The position numbers and the translations under genes are program-made. The notes beneath the pieces were generated by a model. The model was not told the origin of the DNA and did no database searches. It was given only the letters and a program-made list of their open reading frames with translations. From Dipodascopsis uninucleata var. uninucleata (lineage: Eukaryota; Ascomycota; Lipomycetes; Lipomycetales; Lipomycetaceae), in the NCBI GenBank assembly GCA_030568195.1, contig JAJLTO010000001.1:744001-808000 (forward strand): a stretch of DNA of 64,000 nt. Direction: 5' to 3'. Positions 48,214 through 62,145 of the stretch are shown here, in pieces. How positions within the stretch are numbered: the first letter of the stretch is position 1; the number at the start of each line of letters is the position of its first letter.

Positions 48214-49054
48214 ATGTCTCGAGGTAGGTTATAATTAAATTGTGAAGAATCTACTTATTTTACGAGTATTATGCTTATGCGATTACTTACTGGGTTTAAC
48301 TTAATGATTTCACTCTTTAGCTCTCGCAGTTATTGCTGGTGTCGGTCCCGGAATTTCGCTTTCTGTGGCCAAAAGCTTTGCTAGTACTTATGATCTAGTC
48401 TTAATCTCGAGATCACAGAATTCAGTGGATAATCTGAAAAGTCAAATTACTGCTGGGTTGAGTGGCTCTTCTCCAGATCCGAAGATTTACACCTTTGCAG
48501 GTGATGTCACTTCTGTGTCCTCGATGTCAGATCTGAAATCACAATTGCAATCACTGAATCAGCCTGTTAATGTTGCTATCTATAACGTGTCTTCTTCATT
48601 TGTCAGGAAACCTTTCCTCGAGACCGATCCTGCCTACTTTGAGACAGCATTTAAGGGAAGTCCTTATGGTGCTGTCTTATTCAGCCAAACACTTCTCCCT
48701 TTCTTACTTGAAAATACTGGAAAGAGCGACAAAAATCCAACCATAATATTTACTGGAGCAACCGCCTCCTTCAAGTCAAATGCACAGATGTCTACTTTCT
48801 CGTCCGGAAAATTTGCTCTTCGCGCCATCGTTCACTCACTATCCAAAGAATTTGCACCTCAAGGAGTGCATGTTGCTACCGTAAATATTGATGGCGTGGT
48901 GGACACGCCAAGAACAGCAAGCTATTTGACTAATGTGAAGGATGCAAAGATGAAGCCAGAACATATTGCTCATATTTACTGGGACGTCCATAACCAGCCT
49001 CGCAGTACATGGTCTACTGAATTTGATATCAGGCCATTTATGGAGAAATGGTAG
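48214..49054 (+). CDS. Short-chain dehydrogenase/reductase lacking the catalytic Tyr (two exons)
   Basis: Spliced model, 247 aa. Exons: 48214-48223 (10 nt, MSR) and 48321-49054. The coenzyme loop is GVGPGIS near the N-terminus, with DV and YNVSSS further on. The usual YxxxK active site reads FSSGK: the Tyr is Phe and the Lys is kept, in GATASFKSNAQMSTFSSGKFAL. A related bacterial subfamily also has Phe at this position in a GATASxR...FALRA context, so this may be a family feature rather than damage. The protein ends DGVVDTPRTASYL and a short tail. Substrate unknown. It converges on hexokinase. Confidence 0.8.
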
Positions 49055-49455
49055 AAGCCTTTTTCACCATTGCTGAAAGTGTGAACGAATGATAAATAGG
49101 TTATGCAAATACCATTATCATTGTTATTTTACAGATAGTTTAACTCTTGTAATAAATAAGAACTTAAGTGCTTTCAATCTAAAATCCTCTTTCACAGTAT
49201 GTAATCAAAAAGGAATAAAAGCGCGATAAGTTGGCAAGAAATATATCATAAAACTTATAAACGATAGAAAATATGGATGTAAGAAAGTCGAAAAAAAGGA
49301 ACCCGTCTAAAGCAATGATAAAAGAGATAGAAACATGCAAAAATATAAAATTGCCCCATACTTGAACTTCGACAAAATTTCAGTACATTGTCCGCCAGCG
49401 AACTTTCTTTCTTAATAGAAAAAACTACTGAAGTATATGCACGCTATAGAATCAC
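49055..49455. other. Convergent 3' spacer, SDR and hexokinase
   Basis: 401 nt, A-rich on the plus strand near 49250-49370. It should hold both polyadenylation sites. No gene. Confidence 0.7.
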
Positions 49456-50989
49456 TCAGGCAACCAAAGCACAAAGAGCAGCACCAACACCACTTCCATC
49501 CTTGGCAATGTCAAGCATCACTCGCTTCTCGTCCTCACCAAGCAGATATTTAATAGATTCTCTCATTAAATTCTCGTAACCTGGGTAAAACTCAAAAACA
49601 GAACCATCAAGACCAATATCAACGGTTTCCATCTTCTCCAATGCTCGGGTGTGAGTCAAAATTCCACAAATAGCAGCACCTGCAAGATAAGCAGACCGTT
49701 TGCCAATAGCATTAACGATCTTCTTAATAGCTTTACACTCTTCCAAAGTAGCGACAATATTCAAGTCCATACTGATAGTCTCCTTGGTTTTCGACAAGTC
49801 TTCAGTATTATCAGCCTCAATTTTTGACAAAGTAGACGTATCAATTGACCAAGGTAGCTCAAGGGATTCGGACGAACTGGAAAACAAAACACCTTCCTTA
49901 TGCAAATTGCATAGTGTTATTCTTAGAATTTCTCCCAAAAACATTCCAGAAACAAGCTTTTCAAACATGTGATACCCAGGATTCGGCGAATTACCGTCAA
50001 CCTCGCTGTCAATGCTGGTAAATGGGAGTACAGTGAGCGCATTGTCGAAAGAACCCCACTCAGTATTAACAACCATGATATTCTTATCACTTTGTAACGA
50101 GATCTTAGAAATACTGGAGATGTTCTCAACATAAGCACAGTTGGTGCCAGTACCTAAGATAACGCCTAACATAGTGTTACCAAGACCAGGAGCTGAATAT
50201 GCCCGTGACATAAGCGTTCCGACAGTGTCATTGACAAGAGCTGAGACATGAACAGGTAATTTAAGAGCATCCAACTCATCCTGAAGGAGCTTACAAACAT
50301 CCTTACCAACCGCATCCTTGATATTGAAGCCCTTTGTCCAACGTAAAAGAGTTCCTTTATTAATTGCAGTTTGGTTGACTGGGAAGGAGAATGTGAAACC
50401 AAGCTTAAGAATGTGCTGAGAAGTTGAGCTCTCCGTATCTTCAGTGAACTTTTCGTCTAAGTGCGTCTTTATGAATGCGTCAACGTGTCGAGCCAGGAAT
50501 GAGAAGAGCTCTTTGGAAGAACCAACCATCAAACTCTTTGGAATAACAGATTTTGACTGGATAAGTTTGAAGGTGCCATTTCCATTTAAGTGGACAGAAC
50601 ACACTCTGAAGTTGGTTCCTCCCAGGTCAACAGCTAAGAAAGTGCCACTTTCCTTTCCAGTAGGAACAGCTGTCACTGCATACAAAGCGTATCAGCCAAC
50701 AGCACACGCACTACGAATTTTAAATGTGTATGACTTACCATAGGATGGAATCATGGCCATGGCCTCTTTGTTAGATTTAAGACCCTGGTCTGTAGAAGTT
50801 GGAATGAAATAGCACTGATTAGCAACAACAATAATACAACGAAATCTACCTCAAAGCTAGTCACTGTCACATCATCAACTTTAACATACTTGTGAGCCGA
50901 ATGAATTCGTCGGAAATTGCTCTGATTCGATCATGAGAGACCTCAAAGCCCTGAAGGATTTCAGATACGCGATTCTGTAATGATGACAT
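49456..50989 (-). CDS. Hexokinase (three exons)
   Basis: Spliced model, 456 aa. Exons: 50989-50890, 50789-50739 (51 nt), 50675-49456. Start MSSLQNRVSEIL, then AMAMIPSYV across the second junction. Key blocks: phosphate loop LAVDLGGTNFRV, glucose-site LGFTFSFPVNQT and LRWTKGFN, catalytic Asp in LVNDTVGTLMSRAY, GTGTNCAYVE, and adenosine block near GLDGSVFEFYPGY and DGSGVGAAL. It phosphorylates glucose and fructose at the first step of glycolysis. Length is slightly shorter than yeast Hxk1/2 (about 485 aa). Hexokinase rather than glucokinase is the better fit, but specificity cannot be read directly. No gene follows it to the end of the window. Confidence 0.93.
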
Positions 50990-53900
50990 TGTGTTCTGTA
51001 TGAAATCTGTATCTAGAAGTAACGAAAACGACGGCACTATTCACCTATCCAAATATGTCTGCGTGATGATATATATTTATTTCTACTTATATATTTAATA
51101 TTTATCAACCTTCAAAACGTCAGAGATTCCGTAACGTAATAAATAGATTGTATAGCTTATTAGAGTGGTTCCGATATAACGCTATACGGCATAAAATCTG
51201 ATACAATACAGAAACTATGGCTAACTATGAAATGCAGAAATACCAGTGATAACGAGCGAGTAGGGAGAAAATTCTTACTGCCTAGGGCCGATTTACCGAG
51301 ACCGCCCCATAATCTGCGGACAGCACAGATAAATTAATATGTATTAGGGTTACACAATACTAATGAATACGTAGCAGACGGAGGAGCCTGGAGTCTAACA
51401 GAACAACTGACGGTCAGTCCTGGATGAAAACAACACGAGGGAATGCTTATATTCTAAGAACGTTAAATTACCACAGAGATGAGATAAGTAGATGACTGGA
51501 GACTAATAAATATACTAGAAGGCGAATATCTGCTAGACAAATCTGCTTTGTTCTACCCTAAATGAACTAGACTAATTGCCCTAATACATTACCCCAAATC
51601 TCTCAAAATTGCTTTATTTGTAGCAGAATGCCAGTTCTAGTAAAATTCTCCACTTCGCAGTATGGGGGTAAAACCTTTTTCCGAATACTCTGTGATATTG
51701 ACTATAACACAGCATCTCTGGATCTCTTAAAGATAATGCAGGACTATTGACTTCTGTAAAGAGCTATATGTTCCGTACTGAGATAGCCAATTAAGTGATA
51801 ATACATACTCTGTGATATTTTCGCTATGACGACTACAAGTCATGTGGGGAAGGCCAGCCTGGCGACCAAACAAACTACTGACGTAATGCTATGGTTACAT
51901 TAGAATGATTCTCTAAAAATATCATAGTTAGAGAGAGAATAAAGATCATGTCGTAGAAGTATTGAACAATGCTTATCGATAGGCGTCACACAGAAAATAG
52001 CGTGATGTCACTCAAACGTAAACTAGCGAAATAGTGTCCACTTTTTGCGAAACACCAACGAATAAACAGCCACTCCCTCTCCGCTCTTGTATCTGCTACT
52101 CTTTCCTGCACAAAGAAAAGAACTAAATCTGATCCAAGCTTCATGTCAAATGGCTTCAAGTAGTCAAGTATGACGCAATTGTATTTTGTACGATATAAAG
52201 TAAAATGAACCACTTCTCCACGTGGAAACATTTTCAATCGCCACACCATGAATTCTGTTGCAAAATTCAATTCATGCTTAATAAGCGATCATTGTCAATA
52301 CATTAGGACCCGATTAAATGTACTGGTGCATGCTGTCTTGATCGCTGGACCATAGATGTGATCTATTATCGATCATCATAATATAGTATTAACCGAGAGC
52401 ATCGGAATAGATTAAATTCGAGAAGTGCTCTCTGTTACCAGTTTCCCTCGTAGATCTACTCAGTTCTAAATCTATTAAGCTGCATATAACTATCCATTAT
52501 GTTTCCCGATACGTCAGGAATTAATTCATTCAGATTCTTGTAGAAATCTTCTAAGGTTTTTTGTTATTCCTTATTAACAGCAAAATCTGTTCAGAGAATA
52601 ATTGCCAAAAAAACGTCCCATAGTAATACCAAATACTAAAATTTGAGAATATTAAGCATTTTGTCTGTTTCGATTACTGAAGGTATACTTATGTCGTAAC
52701 AGCTTCAGTTAATGGTTAAGGTCGACCTACAATCGAATATTCTGAAAATAAATTTTGGGTCAAAAATTGTCGGTAAGCAAAGTAGCCTTCGAATATCCCT
52801 CATTCAGCTCCTCTATTTTATGGCTCATTGGCACTTCGTAAAATCCCTTTCGCTGACATAATTTCCGACTAGCCACGTTAATTTGTGTCATTTTTGGAAC
52901 CTGCTTCTCAGAAATTATCTGTATAAGCAGAGAAAGAAGGCGCGCTGAATAATGATTATTTTAGTTCTGTAATTAGTGACTTGGGCTATACATAATGCTG
53001 CAAATCTAATATCTCTACTGTTTACCTATTTGATATACGCTATGAAGTATATGATATAGACTAGAAGAAGTCTTAATTTGGTAAGTCATTGCATTCTCTT
53101 TTAGAGTCTTGAAAACTGTCAAACCAACTGTCTCCCTGATAATTATGCACGCAGTAAACTTCTTGCTATAAAAAAATTAAATTATTAGCTCCGCTAATAA
53201 TTCGACCGCCAAAATCTTCCTTAACCTAGTATCGTGTAATGTACGGGAGGGTAATACATTGCGAATTGCCATAGGTTCCTCAGTGAGCACAATTTAAAAT
53301 CCATTTATTGTTGAATACTACACTGTTCCTGTGCGAATTAAATAAAGAATAGATATAGGAAATAACGAGATCATTGTTAGAATCTGTTCATCATTATGCC
53401 AACGACAGTCGATTCAACAAACGATCGCATGACAGCTGTTTACCGCTATACTAGCGGAGCTAATTTCCACGTGAAACGAACGTGCTCTTCGCTGCTAATT
53501 CGGTAGAAGCAAGCGAGATTCCGGCTGTTCAGCGGTGTCATAGCAATCTTAACGTATCTCGAGCATATAATTGAGATACCTCAAGAGCGTGAGAGACATC
53601 AAGAAGGATATACAAACATTATATTGGTAGAATAAAGCTAATGCTGCAGCTGTTTAATCTCAGTATTTGTCATCTTGCGTATGATCAAACGCAGAACTCT
53701 CCAATTATGGAAAGTCATCGTTAGTAGACTACTACCTGACGGGTATTATAGAAGAGTTGATATAGATTTATGCTATGGAAATCTTAAGGTCTTACGGCCA
53801 ATGATTCCGATTTAGTCTTAAGAATGAGAATTAATCACATGCTGACAGCTGTCGGTTCTGAGTACCTTATGTAGCCCGGCAGTTGGTCTTGACAGTTACC

Positions 53901-56900
53901 AAATACTTGGTTTGACAACAGAGTATCTGTTGCTCTTGAGAAGAATACCATTCTACAGTTCATTGTCGAAAACAGAGAGATTATATGATGAATTTTACTT
54001 GACGCTTCCCTGGGAATCAAATTACGATTCTTGAGCCAGTTTGTTGTTTAAACTCAGCTAAATTCGAGACGACAAACCGTCCTACTTCGAGTAAGAGTTA
54101 TAAGCTACTTAAGATTAGTTTTAATTGAGCCATCACCTGGAAATGTTATTGAGCTACGGTGAGATCTTGCTAAGTATCGAAGAGTATTAGATCGTATACT
54201 TGAGCCTTATAGATGATTTTCAAGACATTTGACAAACGCTCTTTTTTCAATAAAATTCGATCACTGATTTAAATTTTGTATAATAGAATGCGAATTAGTA
54301 TTTTCTATAGACTTAAAAACTACAAAAAGCTTCGAGAGCGATTGGCCCTGTTTATATGAAGGGAGCAGATGCAAGCAGGTGCTGCCTACTTTTGCGAAAG
54401 TAGAACTACAATCAAAGGTCATTTAGTGCTATAATTTTATAACAACATTATAACACAGACTAGCATTTCTAATTAGCTTCTAGACAGGGCATGTTGTCTT
54501 GACTATCGGAGCTCAGTAAATGAACTTGATATGTCCTATAGTGTAGATTTCGGCGATATTAACTCTCTGAAATTTCGCCTAAATCTCTACATTTAACACT
54601 GAATTTCCTACGGTAATGAAACCATCAATGTCTTAATGAATACTAATTTAATCGGTAAAAGATGAATTGTATTTAATATTTGCTTGCTTCTCCCATGGTA
54701 TTTCTGATTCCACCAACTGAATAGTTCGAAGGATGATGCGCTCACTTCTACATAAAATGAGAAATATTAAACTAATCATTCGAATAAAAGAACAATTAAG
54801 CATCATTTTCGCTTTATCAGCATGCAAAAGATACTTGGACTATTCTAAGTTTCCAATTACAGAATTCCTCAGACATGAAATTGAGTAATATGTTCTTTCC
54901 TGGCAGATCACTCCGAGTAATAGTGTATTGGCAATAAAAGATCACTCCGCTCTCCTTACTACCTGACTTGATTCTTTTAATGCTTGTTTTGACTTATATA
55001 TCGTCTTAAAAGTCTGTACAGTATTTGTAGAGTCTCCTGGTATATTGTATGGCTATAATATACGGCAGAGAAACTGAATCTGTTTCTTTTACGCAGCTAA
55101 TGTGCGAGAGAATGGCAGTGCTTTCTAACTCCAAACTTATATATATCCAAAATTTTATTTCAGGTAATCATTACTACTTCAGATCTGAAAGGTTATCTGA
55201 AAATAAATTTTTTGAGCGAGATCTGGCATCGTTTATCTCAGAAAGCATATGGGATCCTCGGTTAGTGGATTTCGCAAGAGCTCGAAGTCCTTTAAGGTTC
55301 AAAAGAGGTAAAAGAGAAAACACTTTATTATTAGCCGTTAAAAACTCTATTTGCCTATATATAACCCTATACGCAGTCAAAATATGATTCATGTTGCAAT
55401 TTCTTCATCAGCTGTGGATTTTCTATTTCCACGCATATACACGAACCATTTACTTCAAAAATGTAGGGAAACTACTAATTAGTCTCTTGTAGAATAGTAC
55501 TTTTGCCCGGAATCTAATGTGAAGTATATCCTTCTCAAATTCTTTTACGTAGCGGATAGAAGCGGCAAGAGCACTTTATTATAAAGTTTATAAAGTTAAA
55601 TATACAATTAACTTGGTGCATTTAAACTACGTATATACTTAGACTAGCTAGGTATTATTAAATTTTGTCGTTGTCATCTCAACCCATATTGGGACGGGAT
55701 TTGAAAAAAAAATTACAGCTAAATAGTATATTCTTAGTTCACGCTACGCAGAAACTAACATGAAATTTTAGATGTGCCAGTTCACTGATTAAACTTTTGG
55801 TGGTTTTCCCTTTGTTCTAAACCAGTTAAGACAGATACAACATTATGATTTGGTATGGCACTCTCTGTAAGTACTCTGAAGGCTTTAATAGCGTTCATAT
55901 TTCCCTACATAAGTAGTCATTAACAAGAGTTCCTAGCTTTGAGCATCCGTATTAAAGCAAAATTTGAATTTTTAGACCGAATCAGTGAATAATAAGCTAA
56001 GCTAATACTGACATCGGAATTACTTCGCTGATAGATAAACTCACTTTTCTTAGGTCACATCTAGGGGAAGTCTGAAACAGACCCCTTGTTACTTCTAGTA
56101 CACCTACACTTTCAGTCTTCCAATGACTCTCTATGGCTTCGGGTTATACGCTATTTCTGTAGATGAAAATAGCTGGTTAGCAAAGGAGTCTTCTAGATAT
56201 TTCGATTAGAGTTCGCTAAATGTTTGCTTGAAAGCTCATTATTTCTAGATTCCCCAAGATATCACATATTTCGAGACCTTGAATAAGCTGCATGTTTTCC
56301 GTTTCCTTATTCTGATCTAAATATGTTTCTTTGGAATCTAAGCGAACTCCATATGCAGTGAAGGTTAGTTACTGTGTTCTTACCTGGAATACACTAATGT
56401 GAGACATACTAATGTTTTCTACTCCAGTGCAAATGTTCCAATTCAAACAACATTGCATCCTGTAGAAGGATTTTAATGGCTAATTATTTAGTAGTCGTTA
56501 GCTTTCATGAGCATTTTCGCTATCTGCACAATTCTTGTGAACCACACGACACATGGTGTATCTCTCAGAAGTTGTGCGCTCCTGTCAAAAATTTTAGACG
56601 ATGGTGTATTTTGGTTCACAAAATAAATTATACTGCACTTTCTTTTTCAGTATGTAATTTGGTAATTCATTACCAAAATTACATGATTATCTGACACAGA
56701 CCATTAATTCCAACATTCTGGTACACATCGCCTAAATTTCTGCGAATGTCTCTAAGCCTCTAGCTAGATGGACGGGTGATATAAACGTAACGTTTGCCGA
56801 TTGAAATGTAATTCCCAAAATTGATAGTAAATAAGTAAACTATACTATAATACTATACTATAATCCATCATCATAGATATGTTTTAACTCGCTCAAGCTG

Positions 56901-58650
56901 CTTTCTCGTAACTTTGAGAGCATAACAGCACGGTCTTGATAAAATACGAACTTTTAGCCTTACGCCAATAGAGCTGACAGTAAGGATAGACGACAGCAGC
57001 TTATTGCGGATATTCAAATAATAGTCTATTAACAATTCGAAGCTATAGAAATACAGATGCTGCTCTTGTTAACATTGATATTTTGCAATCAGTAGATTCG
57101 TCGTTGGTTGCCCTTCATATCTGTCAATATCTTTATGCTAGCTTTGAATCAAATGCTAAGTGTACTTACTTCTAGAGAAGACACTACCAATCAAACTTAC
57201 TAATCGACTTTATTCGCAGTTCTTGAGTCCACTAGCTAATTCAAAGTACTTGTTATAGAGCTTGTTCATCGCAACGTTTGCTAACAAGCATTACAACCTT
57301 AATGCTGAGATTTTGATACGTCTTGTACAGCGCAACTCGTTTGCTTGAGCATCGGCAAGGCAAATTCGCCACTATCTCAGAAAATGCTCACATCTGATGA
57401 AAACCGTGCTGGTTGCAGATACAATAAAATGGTAGTGATTTTCATTAATTTAAGCAAACGGAAGAAATAGCAAGTGAGGAAGTAAAGTGGCATCTGTTGA
57501 CACATATCTTTAGAATCGAACGTAAATGGAATAAAAGCTTACAGCTAACGATGAATGTACATAAAAATATTACATTCGATCGACATTCTATTAGCATATG
57601 CATGTAACTACTTTTTGACTTCGGCTATTATGAACAACTTGAGAAATCTACCAGAAAAAAGCTGTCCAATTTCACGCGGTTATAATGATAGTCTAGGATG
57701 TGTATGATGATATTAATTAATATTTTATTCACTTAAACTGTTATTTCCGCGTGGTAGCTAAGATAAACCTGTTTCTTGTCGTTATATTCGCTACATAGAC
57801 TATACTGAATCACGTACGAATAACCATGACTTACTGAGTTCAGATCAGTCTGTACGCTGCGCCTAAATCTGTAGAATAGTTCATCTAGGCTAGTAGACTC
57901 TGCCTGCCCTCAAATCATTGCATTTCTACTAAATGCTAACCAACCGTCTACATTCCGCCATGATATTGTATAGTTAATATTTGGCTCTGTGATAAGAGTA
58001 CACATACTTATATTGAATAAAATAAATATACATACCTCGGGTTGCTCCTTGATGTACAACACTTACGGTTGTACATCATAGTACTTATTGACCGTTAATT
58101 ATTGAGGCACATCCAAATAAATGGCGTTTGATCGACGATGTAAATCGATTATTTAAATTCTTAGAAAAGTATCAAGATATGTGAGCACTCTATAGACTGC
58201 GCATCAAATCAGGCGACTTATAACTATAGATAGGCTATAAACAAGAACATGAGCAGTAGAATATCAAATCGATTCGAGTCATTTTAGCGATGTTGCTAGG
58301 AGAACATGAAAAGCTTCAATATTATTCGTTCTATAAGTTGCTAGTTGCTTGCATTGAATGAAAGTTGAGTTGCGTAAGGTTAAGGAGCGATTGTATGAAC
58401 TACAATTAACGTAAATGAATCTCCCATCGCGATGCAACCTGCTGCTAATATCATGCGAAATCTCAAATGCGCTCTTTTACTAGAGGCGTCGCATGTAAAT
58501 GATCTGTTGAGAGCTTATTTCAGTCTCGGCTCTCAACAAACATATATGATCATATGTACATGTCGGGTGTATTGTCCTTATTGATGTATAGCATAATTTT
58601 GGTTTCGGTTAATCTGCGAAAATCGTCCGGTAGTTATACAATAGTCATCT
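50990..58650. other. AT-rich gene desert
   Basis: About 7.7 kb with no supported gene on either strand. The longest open frame (55049-55387, +) is of the length expected by chance in this composition and resembles nothing. Composition is strongly AT (for example 17 G+C of 60 in the line at 53041). A 15-base word, ATACTCTGTGATATT, occurs twice near 51685 and 51805. No tRNA, rRNA or intact mobile element was found. Confidence 0.6.
56839..56864. repeat. Two-copy 13-bp tandem repeat
   Basis: The unit ACTATACTATAAT occurs twice in direct tandem. It lies in the gene desert; no function inferred. Confidence 0.85.
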
Positions 58651-60452
58651 GATACATGAGTAACATCCAGAGCTCAGCTCCATGCACAATAACGCCGACA
58701 TCATGGAAAATTCTTAATTGGGAGCCACTGTCCATTGTATTCGGGATTACCAACTATTACTTAGAAGGAAGTTAATGATGATCAAGCTTGATAGCTTTTC
58801 GGATGTTATGAACCAAGCACACCTGGCCTGTCTTAGCCAGTATCAGCTTCCCCTCGCAGCACTCGCAGCTCTAGCAAAACTACTTGATCGAATGTACTCA
58901 AGTACGCGATTAATAGCGAGCTTATAGTACCTTGTTGGGGTGATAACATCCTGCTAGATTGGACACCAGAACAGTATGTGACCGAAAAGCCACTTCGCAG
59001 TACCAGCTCCCATTGACTGGGCGCTTCTATCTTCCTACTTTGTTACTCCCTATGACAGGGAAGAAGCATAGATGCTCGGTGGAAGTACAGTGCCAGTTGT
59101 AAATAAAATGTTACCGCACCGCACACTGAAGACGTCAATCCTCCACGCTAGTGCATATAGCGAACCAGCTGAGAGGCGAAGTTTGTCTGTCTGCCTCTTG
59201 GAAAGGAAGCGATGTAAATAGGACTGGCAGATATGGAAATGGGTTAACAGGTACCTTTGGAAAGCTTAAAATACTATCCGCATCTATATTAAAGTAAAAA
59301 ACATATACCTCGATAACTAAGTTTGCTTGATATGTTATATAATGCATCTCCCTAGTTTGTGTTTAATTTCAAGAACGATGACTTACGCTTCGAAAGAATT
59401 GCGTAGCTTTCTCGAAAAAACTTTTATGATTACTTATACTTTCTTTTATAGTATTTTTTTCGTGGTTATCACAACATTAGAAGAGTGTGTGCTGCATGCA
59501 TTCAATCAAACACGCTCGAGTTGACATACTTTATAGGGGTGGTGGTAATAACCTGGCAGTGCGTCTTGCGTAGCAGAAGCAGCATAGACACTGAGCGACT
59601 ATGGGGCGCGTGCAGGTCTGCAAAGGCTGGGCATGCGGCCGACGACTACTGGGAGCGGGACGTAGTATAGTGAATACATCATAGTTATATCCGACATTCG
59701 GCGATGGTACTGACTTGCTTACAAAGCTAGCAGCGAAATTTCCGTGTTAGCTGAGTCAGAGCGCCAGAAGATATTCCACCTAGAATAATGCAGTTGTTGA
59801 TGTAACTTCGCCTATGTCTAAGGAAAAGAGCCCTAGCAGGCAGGTCTGATTCATGACGCGAACAGGCAGCGTCCAGCTTCGACTGGGAGCCACGTCACTC
59901 ATCCAGAGACAATATACAACTGATAACGCGTACACGCTTCATATCAAAGGCGGTTGAAGTAATGGCAATGCCAGGTCTCTATGGTGTCAGAGCAGCCTGG
60001 CTTTAGTTATTTCTTAGAATTTCAGGTTCACGGTAGGTGCACATAGTCACCGACGAGCCAGTCGGTCTCCTCCGGCAGTTCTAATATGTGTGCAGCACCA
60101 CGTTTGTGCGATCTCTGCTATTTGTAGACTGCTGTCCATGGTTTATCGCCTGTGCGCTGCATATAAAGTGTTGTGAGCGATATGCTTACGTGATGTTTTT
60201 TCTCTTGAGACTTGACGACCAGACACGGGTTCTGTGAAAACATCGGCGGGAAGCGTGGATGCCAAATACTAGAGATGAGAGTGCGCAGTCGGAATTTGAG
60301 CTACCTAGTTTGGTATGTAGCATTAAATAATATCCGCCTCACTCGCTTAGATCTCACGATTGCCAGGTTCCACCTATAGACTAGTAACCTTGTTCTGCAG
60401 CTATCCGCTACTAAAATTTAATTAGATGTGACTGGAGATCGATTTAAATTAA

Positions 60453-61607
60453 ATTGGGCTGTTTAGTTTTATTGCCTTTATGCAAGTAGCCCTCTGCGAG
60501 GCCTTTAGCTTTCGCACCGCTTCCTGCAATCAAACTTATTCACTTTAATCCACTGATTTACGCATAGATCAGACGAAAGGGGAGCAGAGGGCGCGAATTG
60601 CGGTATCTCGTAGAACGTTCATTTTCCTGGCCGATGCTCTTTATCGCGGCAAATGCGTCTCACGTTAAACATCAGTCGTACTCCATCACCTCTTACTGAA
60701 ATTAATTTAAGCCTATCGTAAGACAATAGGGGTGCTATTTGAAAAGAGACTAGTCGCAGAGGTCGCCGACGTAGAGTGCAGACTGCTGGAGGTTAAAAAA
60801 TCTCTTTATGCCGCTGGAAAAAGAGGGAAAAAACTCTGCGGACAGGAACGAGCTGCCGTTTTCTGCATTATATTTTCCGCGTCGCATATCATGACCTCAT
60901 ACAGATCCGCAGGGAACGATTGGAAAACTTTTCACGGCTTCTTATTCCTTGCTAACTACTGCTTATACATATTCTGTGTTTCAAAACCAAGGGCTCAAGC
61001 TTTTAGCAAAATCAAGAAGCCAAGGCTCCAAACTTCAGCTCATTGGGAGCAGCCATTATTTAAGCGTGTAGCCATTAGACACTGAGGAATGTAGCTACTG
61101 TGGTAATGTCGTTCTCTAAACTGTGCAGCGACCTGCGCAAGAATTCTCGAGAACGTCAATGAGCTCCTTTTGTGGGCTACTGGATCGAGAGACGTGCTGC
61201 CCCATTCCATGCCGTCAGTTGATGTCGTCCAATGGGTTTACAGAGAGTTCTGCGCTGGCACAATTGTACACAGCAGCCTGGGAGTGCTTGTCGTATGATT
61301 AATGTTCGTTCTCTGTCCACTACAGTCGGAATAACTAATCTTGTCACGCCAGGTCACAATTTAATGAGCGCGGACCAGCTTGGCTTGCCTGCAATTCATT
61401 ACAGAGCTTTTGAAGAGAATACCCTCGCCTGTGCGGGATTTGACCTCATTCAAGATAACAGCTTTCCTTGCGCAAGAAGGACCTGCAGTCTTAAACAATA
61501 CTTGGCTGTCAAGCACGGATGCCTGCAGTCATCGTGCATATAATAATAGACTTAATTGCAGCTGCAAACCCAACTCGCCCCGCAGTGGTGTTCCAGTGAG
61601 CTGGTGA
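60453..61607 (+). pseudogene. Possible decayed coding region of unknown family
   Basis: One forward frame has several stretches of protein-like composition, with charged amphipathic segments such as EKRLVAEVADVECRLLEVKK, RILENVNELLLWATGSRDV and LQFITELLKRIPSPVRDL. It is broken in several places. I do not recognise a family and cannot say whether it was a host gene, a mobile element or chance. Higher G+C lengthens random frames, so the evidence is weak. Confidence 0.2.
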
Positions 61608-62123
61608 CAAGTCCTGAGCAATAAAATTTTTTCTTATTTGTAAGGGTTTCGAGTATTGGGACCAGGCTGGCGCTAAGCATAGTTTACAGCTCGTACAGGA
61701 ATATTTTACGTAAACAATCACACTCGTACAAGAGAACAGATAAAGCTGGCGGATGAGTAATGCGCGTGCCTATTGATCATTAAAACTTGATTTAGTCGTT
61801 GGAGAATGGCCAAAGTGACTTTTACAAAAAGTTTTAGACACATGCACTGTGTAGATAAAATGTGGAAGTTTGAGTATAAAGCAGAGTCATTTATTTTTAA
61901 TTTTTACTTTAGCAGCTGGTTACTGATATTATTTTTGTTTGAGTCTGCTTGCGGCAGCTACTTTTATTTTAGTCGAGCACATGCACATATCCATAATATG
62001 ATGAGGGTATACTTCTAGAATTGCTGGGCTCCTGGAGATAGAGTATGTTCCAGATAGTGGTATACGTTATAAACCTGAACAGATGCTCTGCAGACCTGCG
62101 GTCGCACTGCACGAGTATCCCCT

Positions 62124-62145
62124 AATAGAACGACAATAGAACGAC
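62124..62145. repeat. Two-copy 11-bp tandem repeat
   Basis: The unit AATAGAACGAC occurs twice in tandem, flanked on both sides by the word ACGAGTAT. No function inferred. Confidence 0.8.

Noticed and set aside
51541-51600. CCCTAA-like words that could be telomere repeats
   Set aside because: Isolated single copies (also near 5930, 18205 and 29835) with no tandem array; not a telomere.
55049-55387. 112-codon plus-strand frame in the desert
   Set aside because: A frame of this length is expected about once by chance in 13 kb of such AT content, and its sequence resembles no family.
61232-61543. 103-codon plus-strand frame overlapping the decayed region
   Set aside because: It is rich in Cys and His with no recognisable motif, and it overlaps another frame that looks more protein-like.
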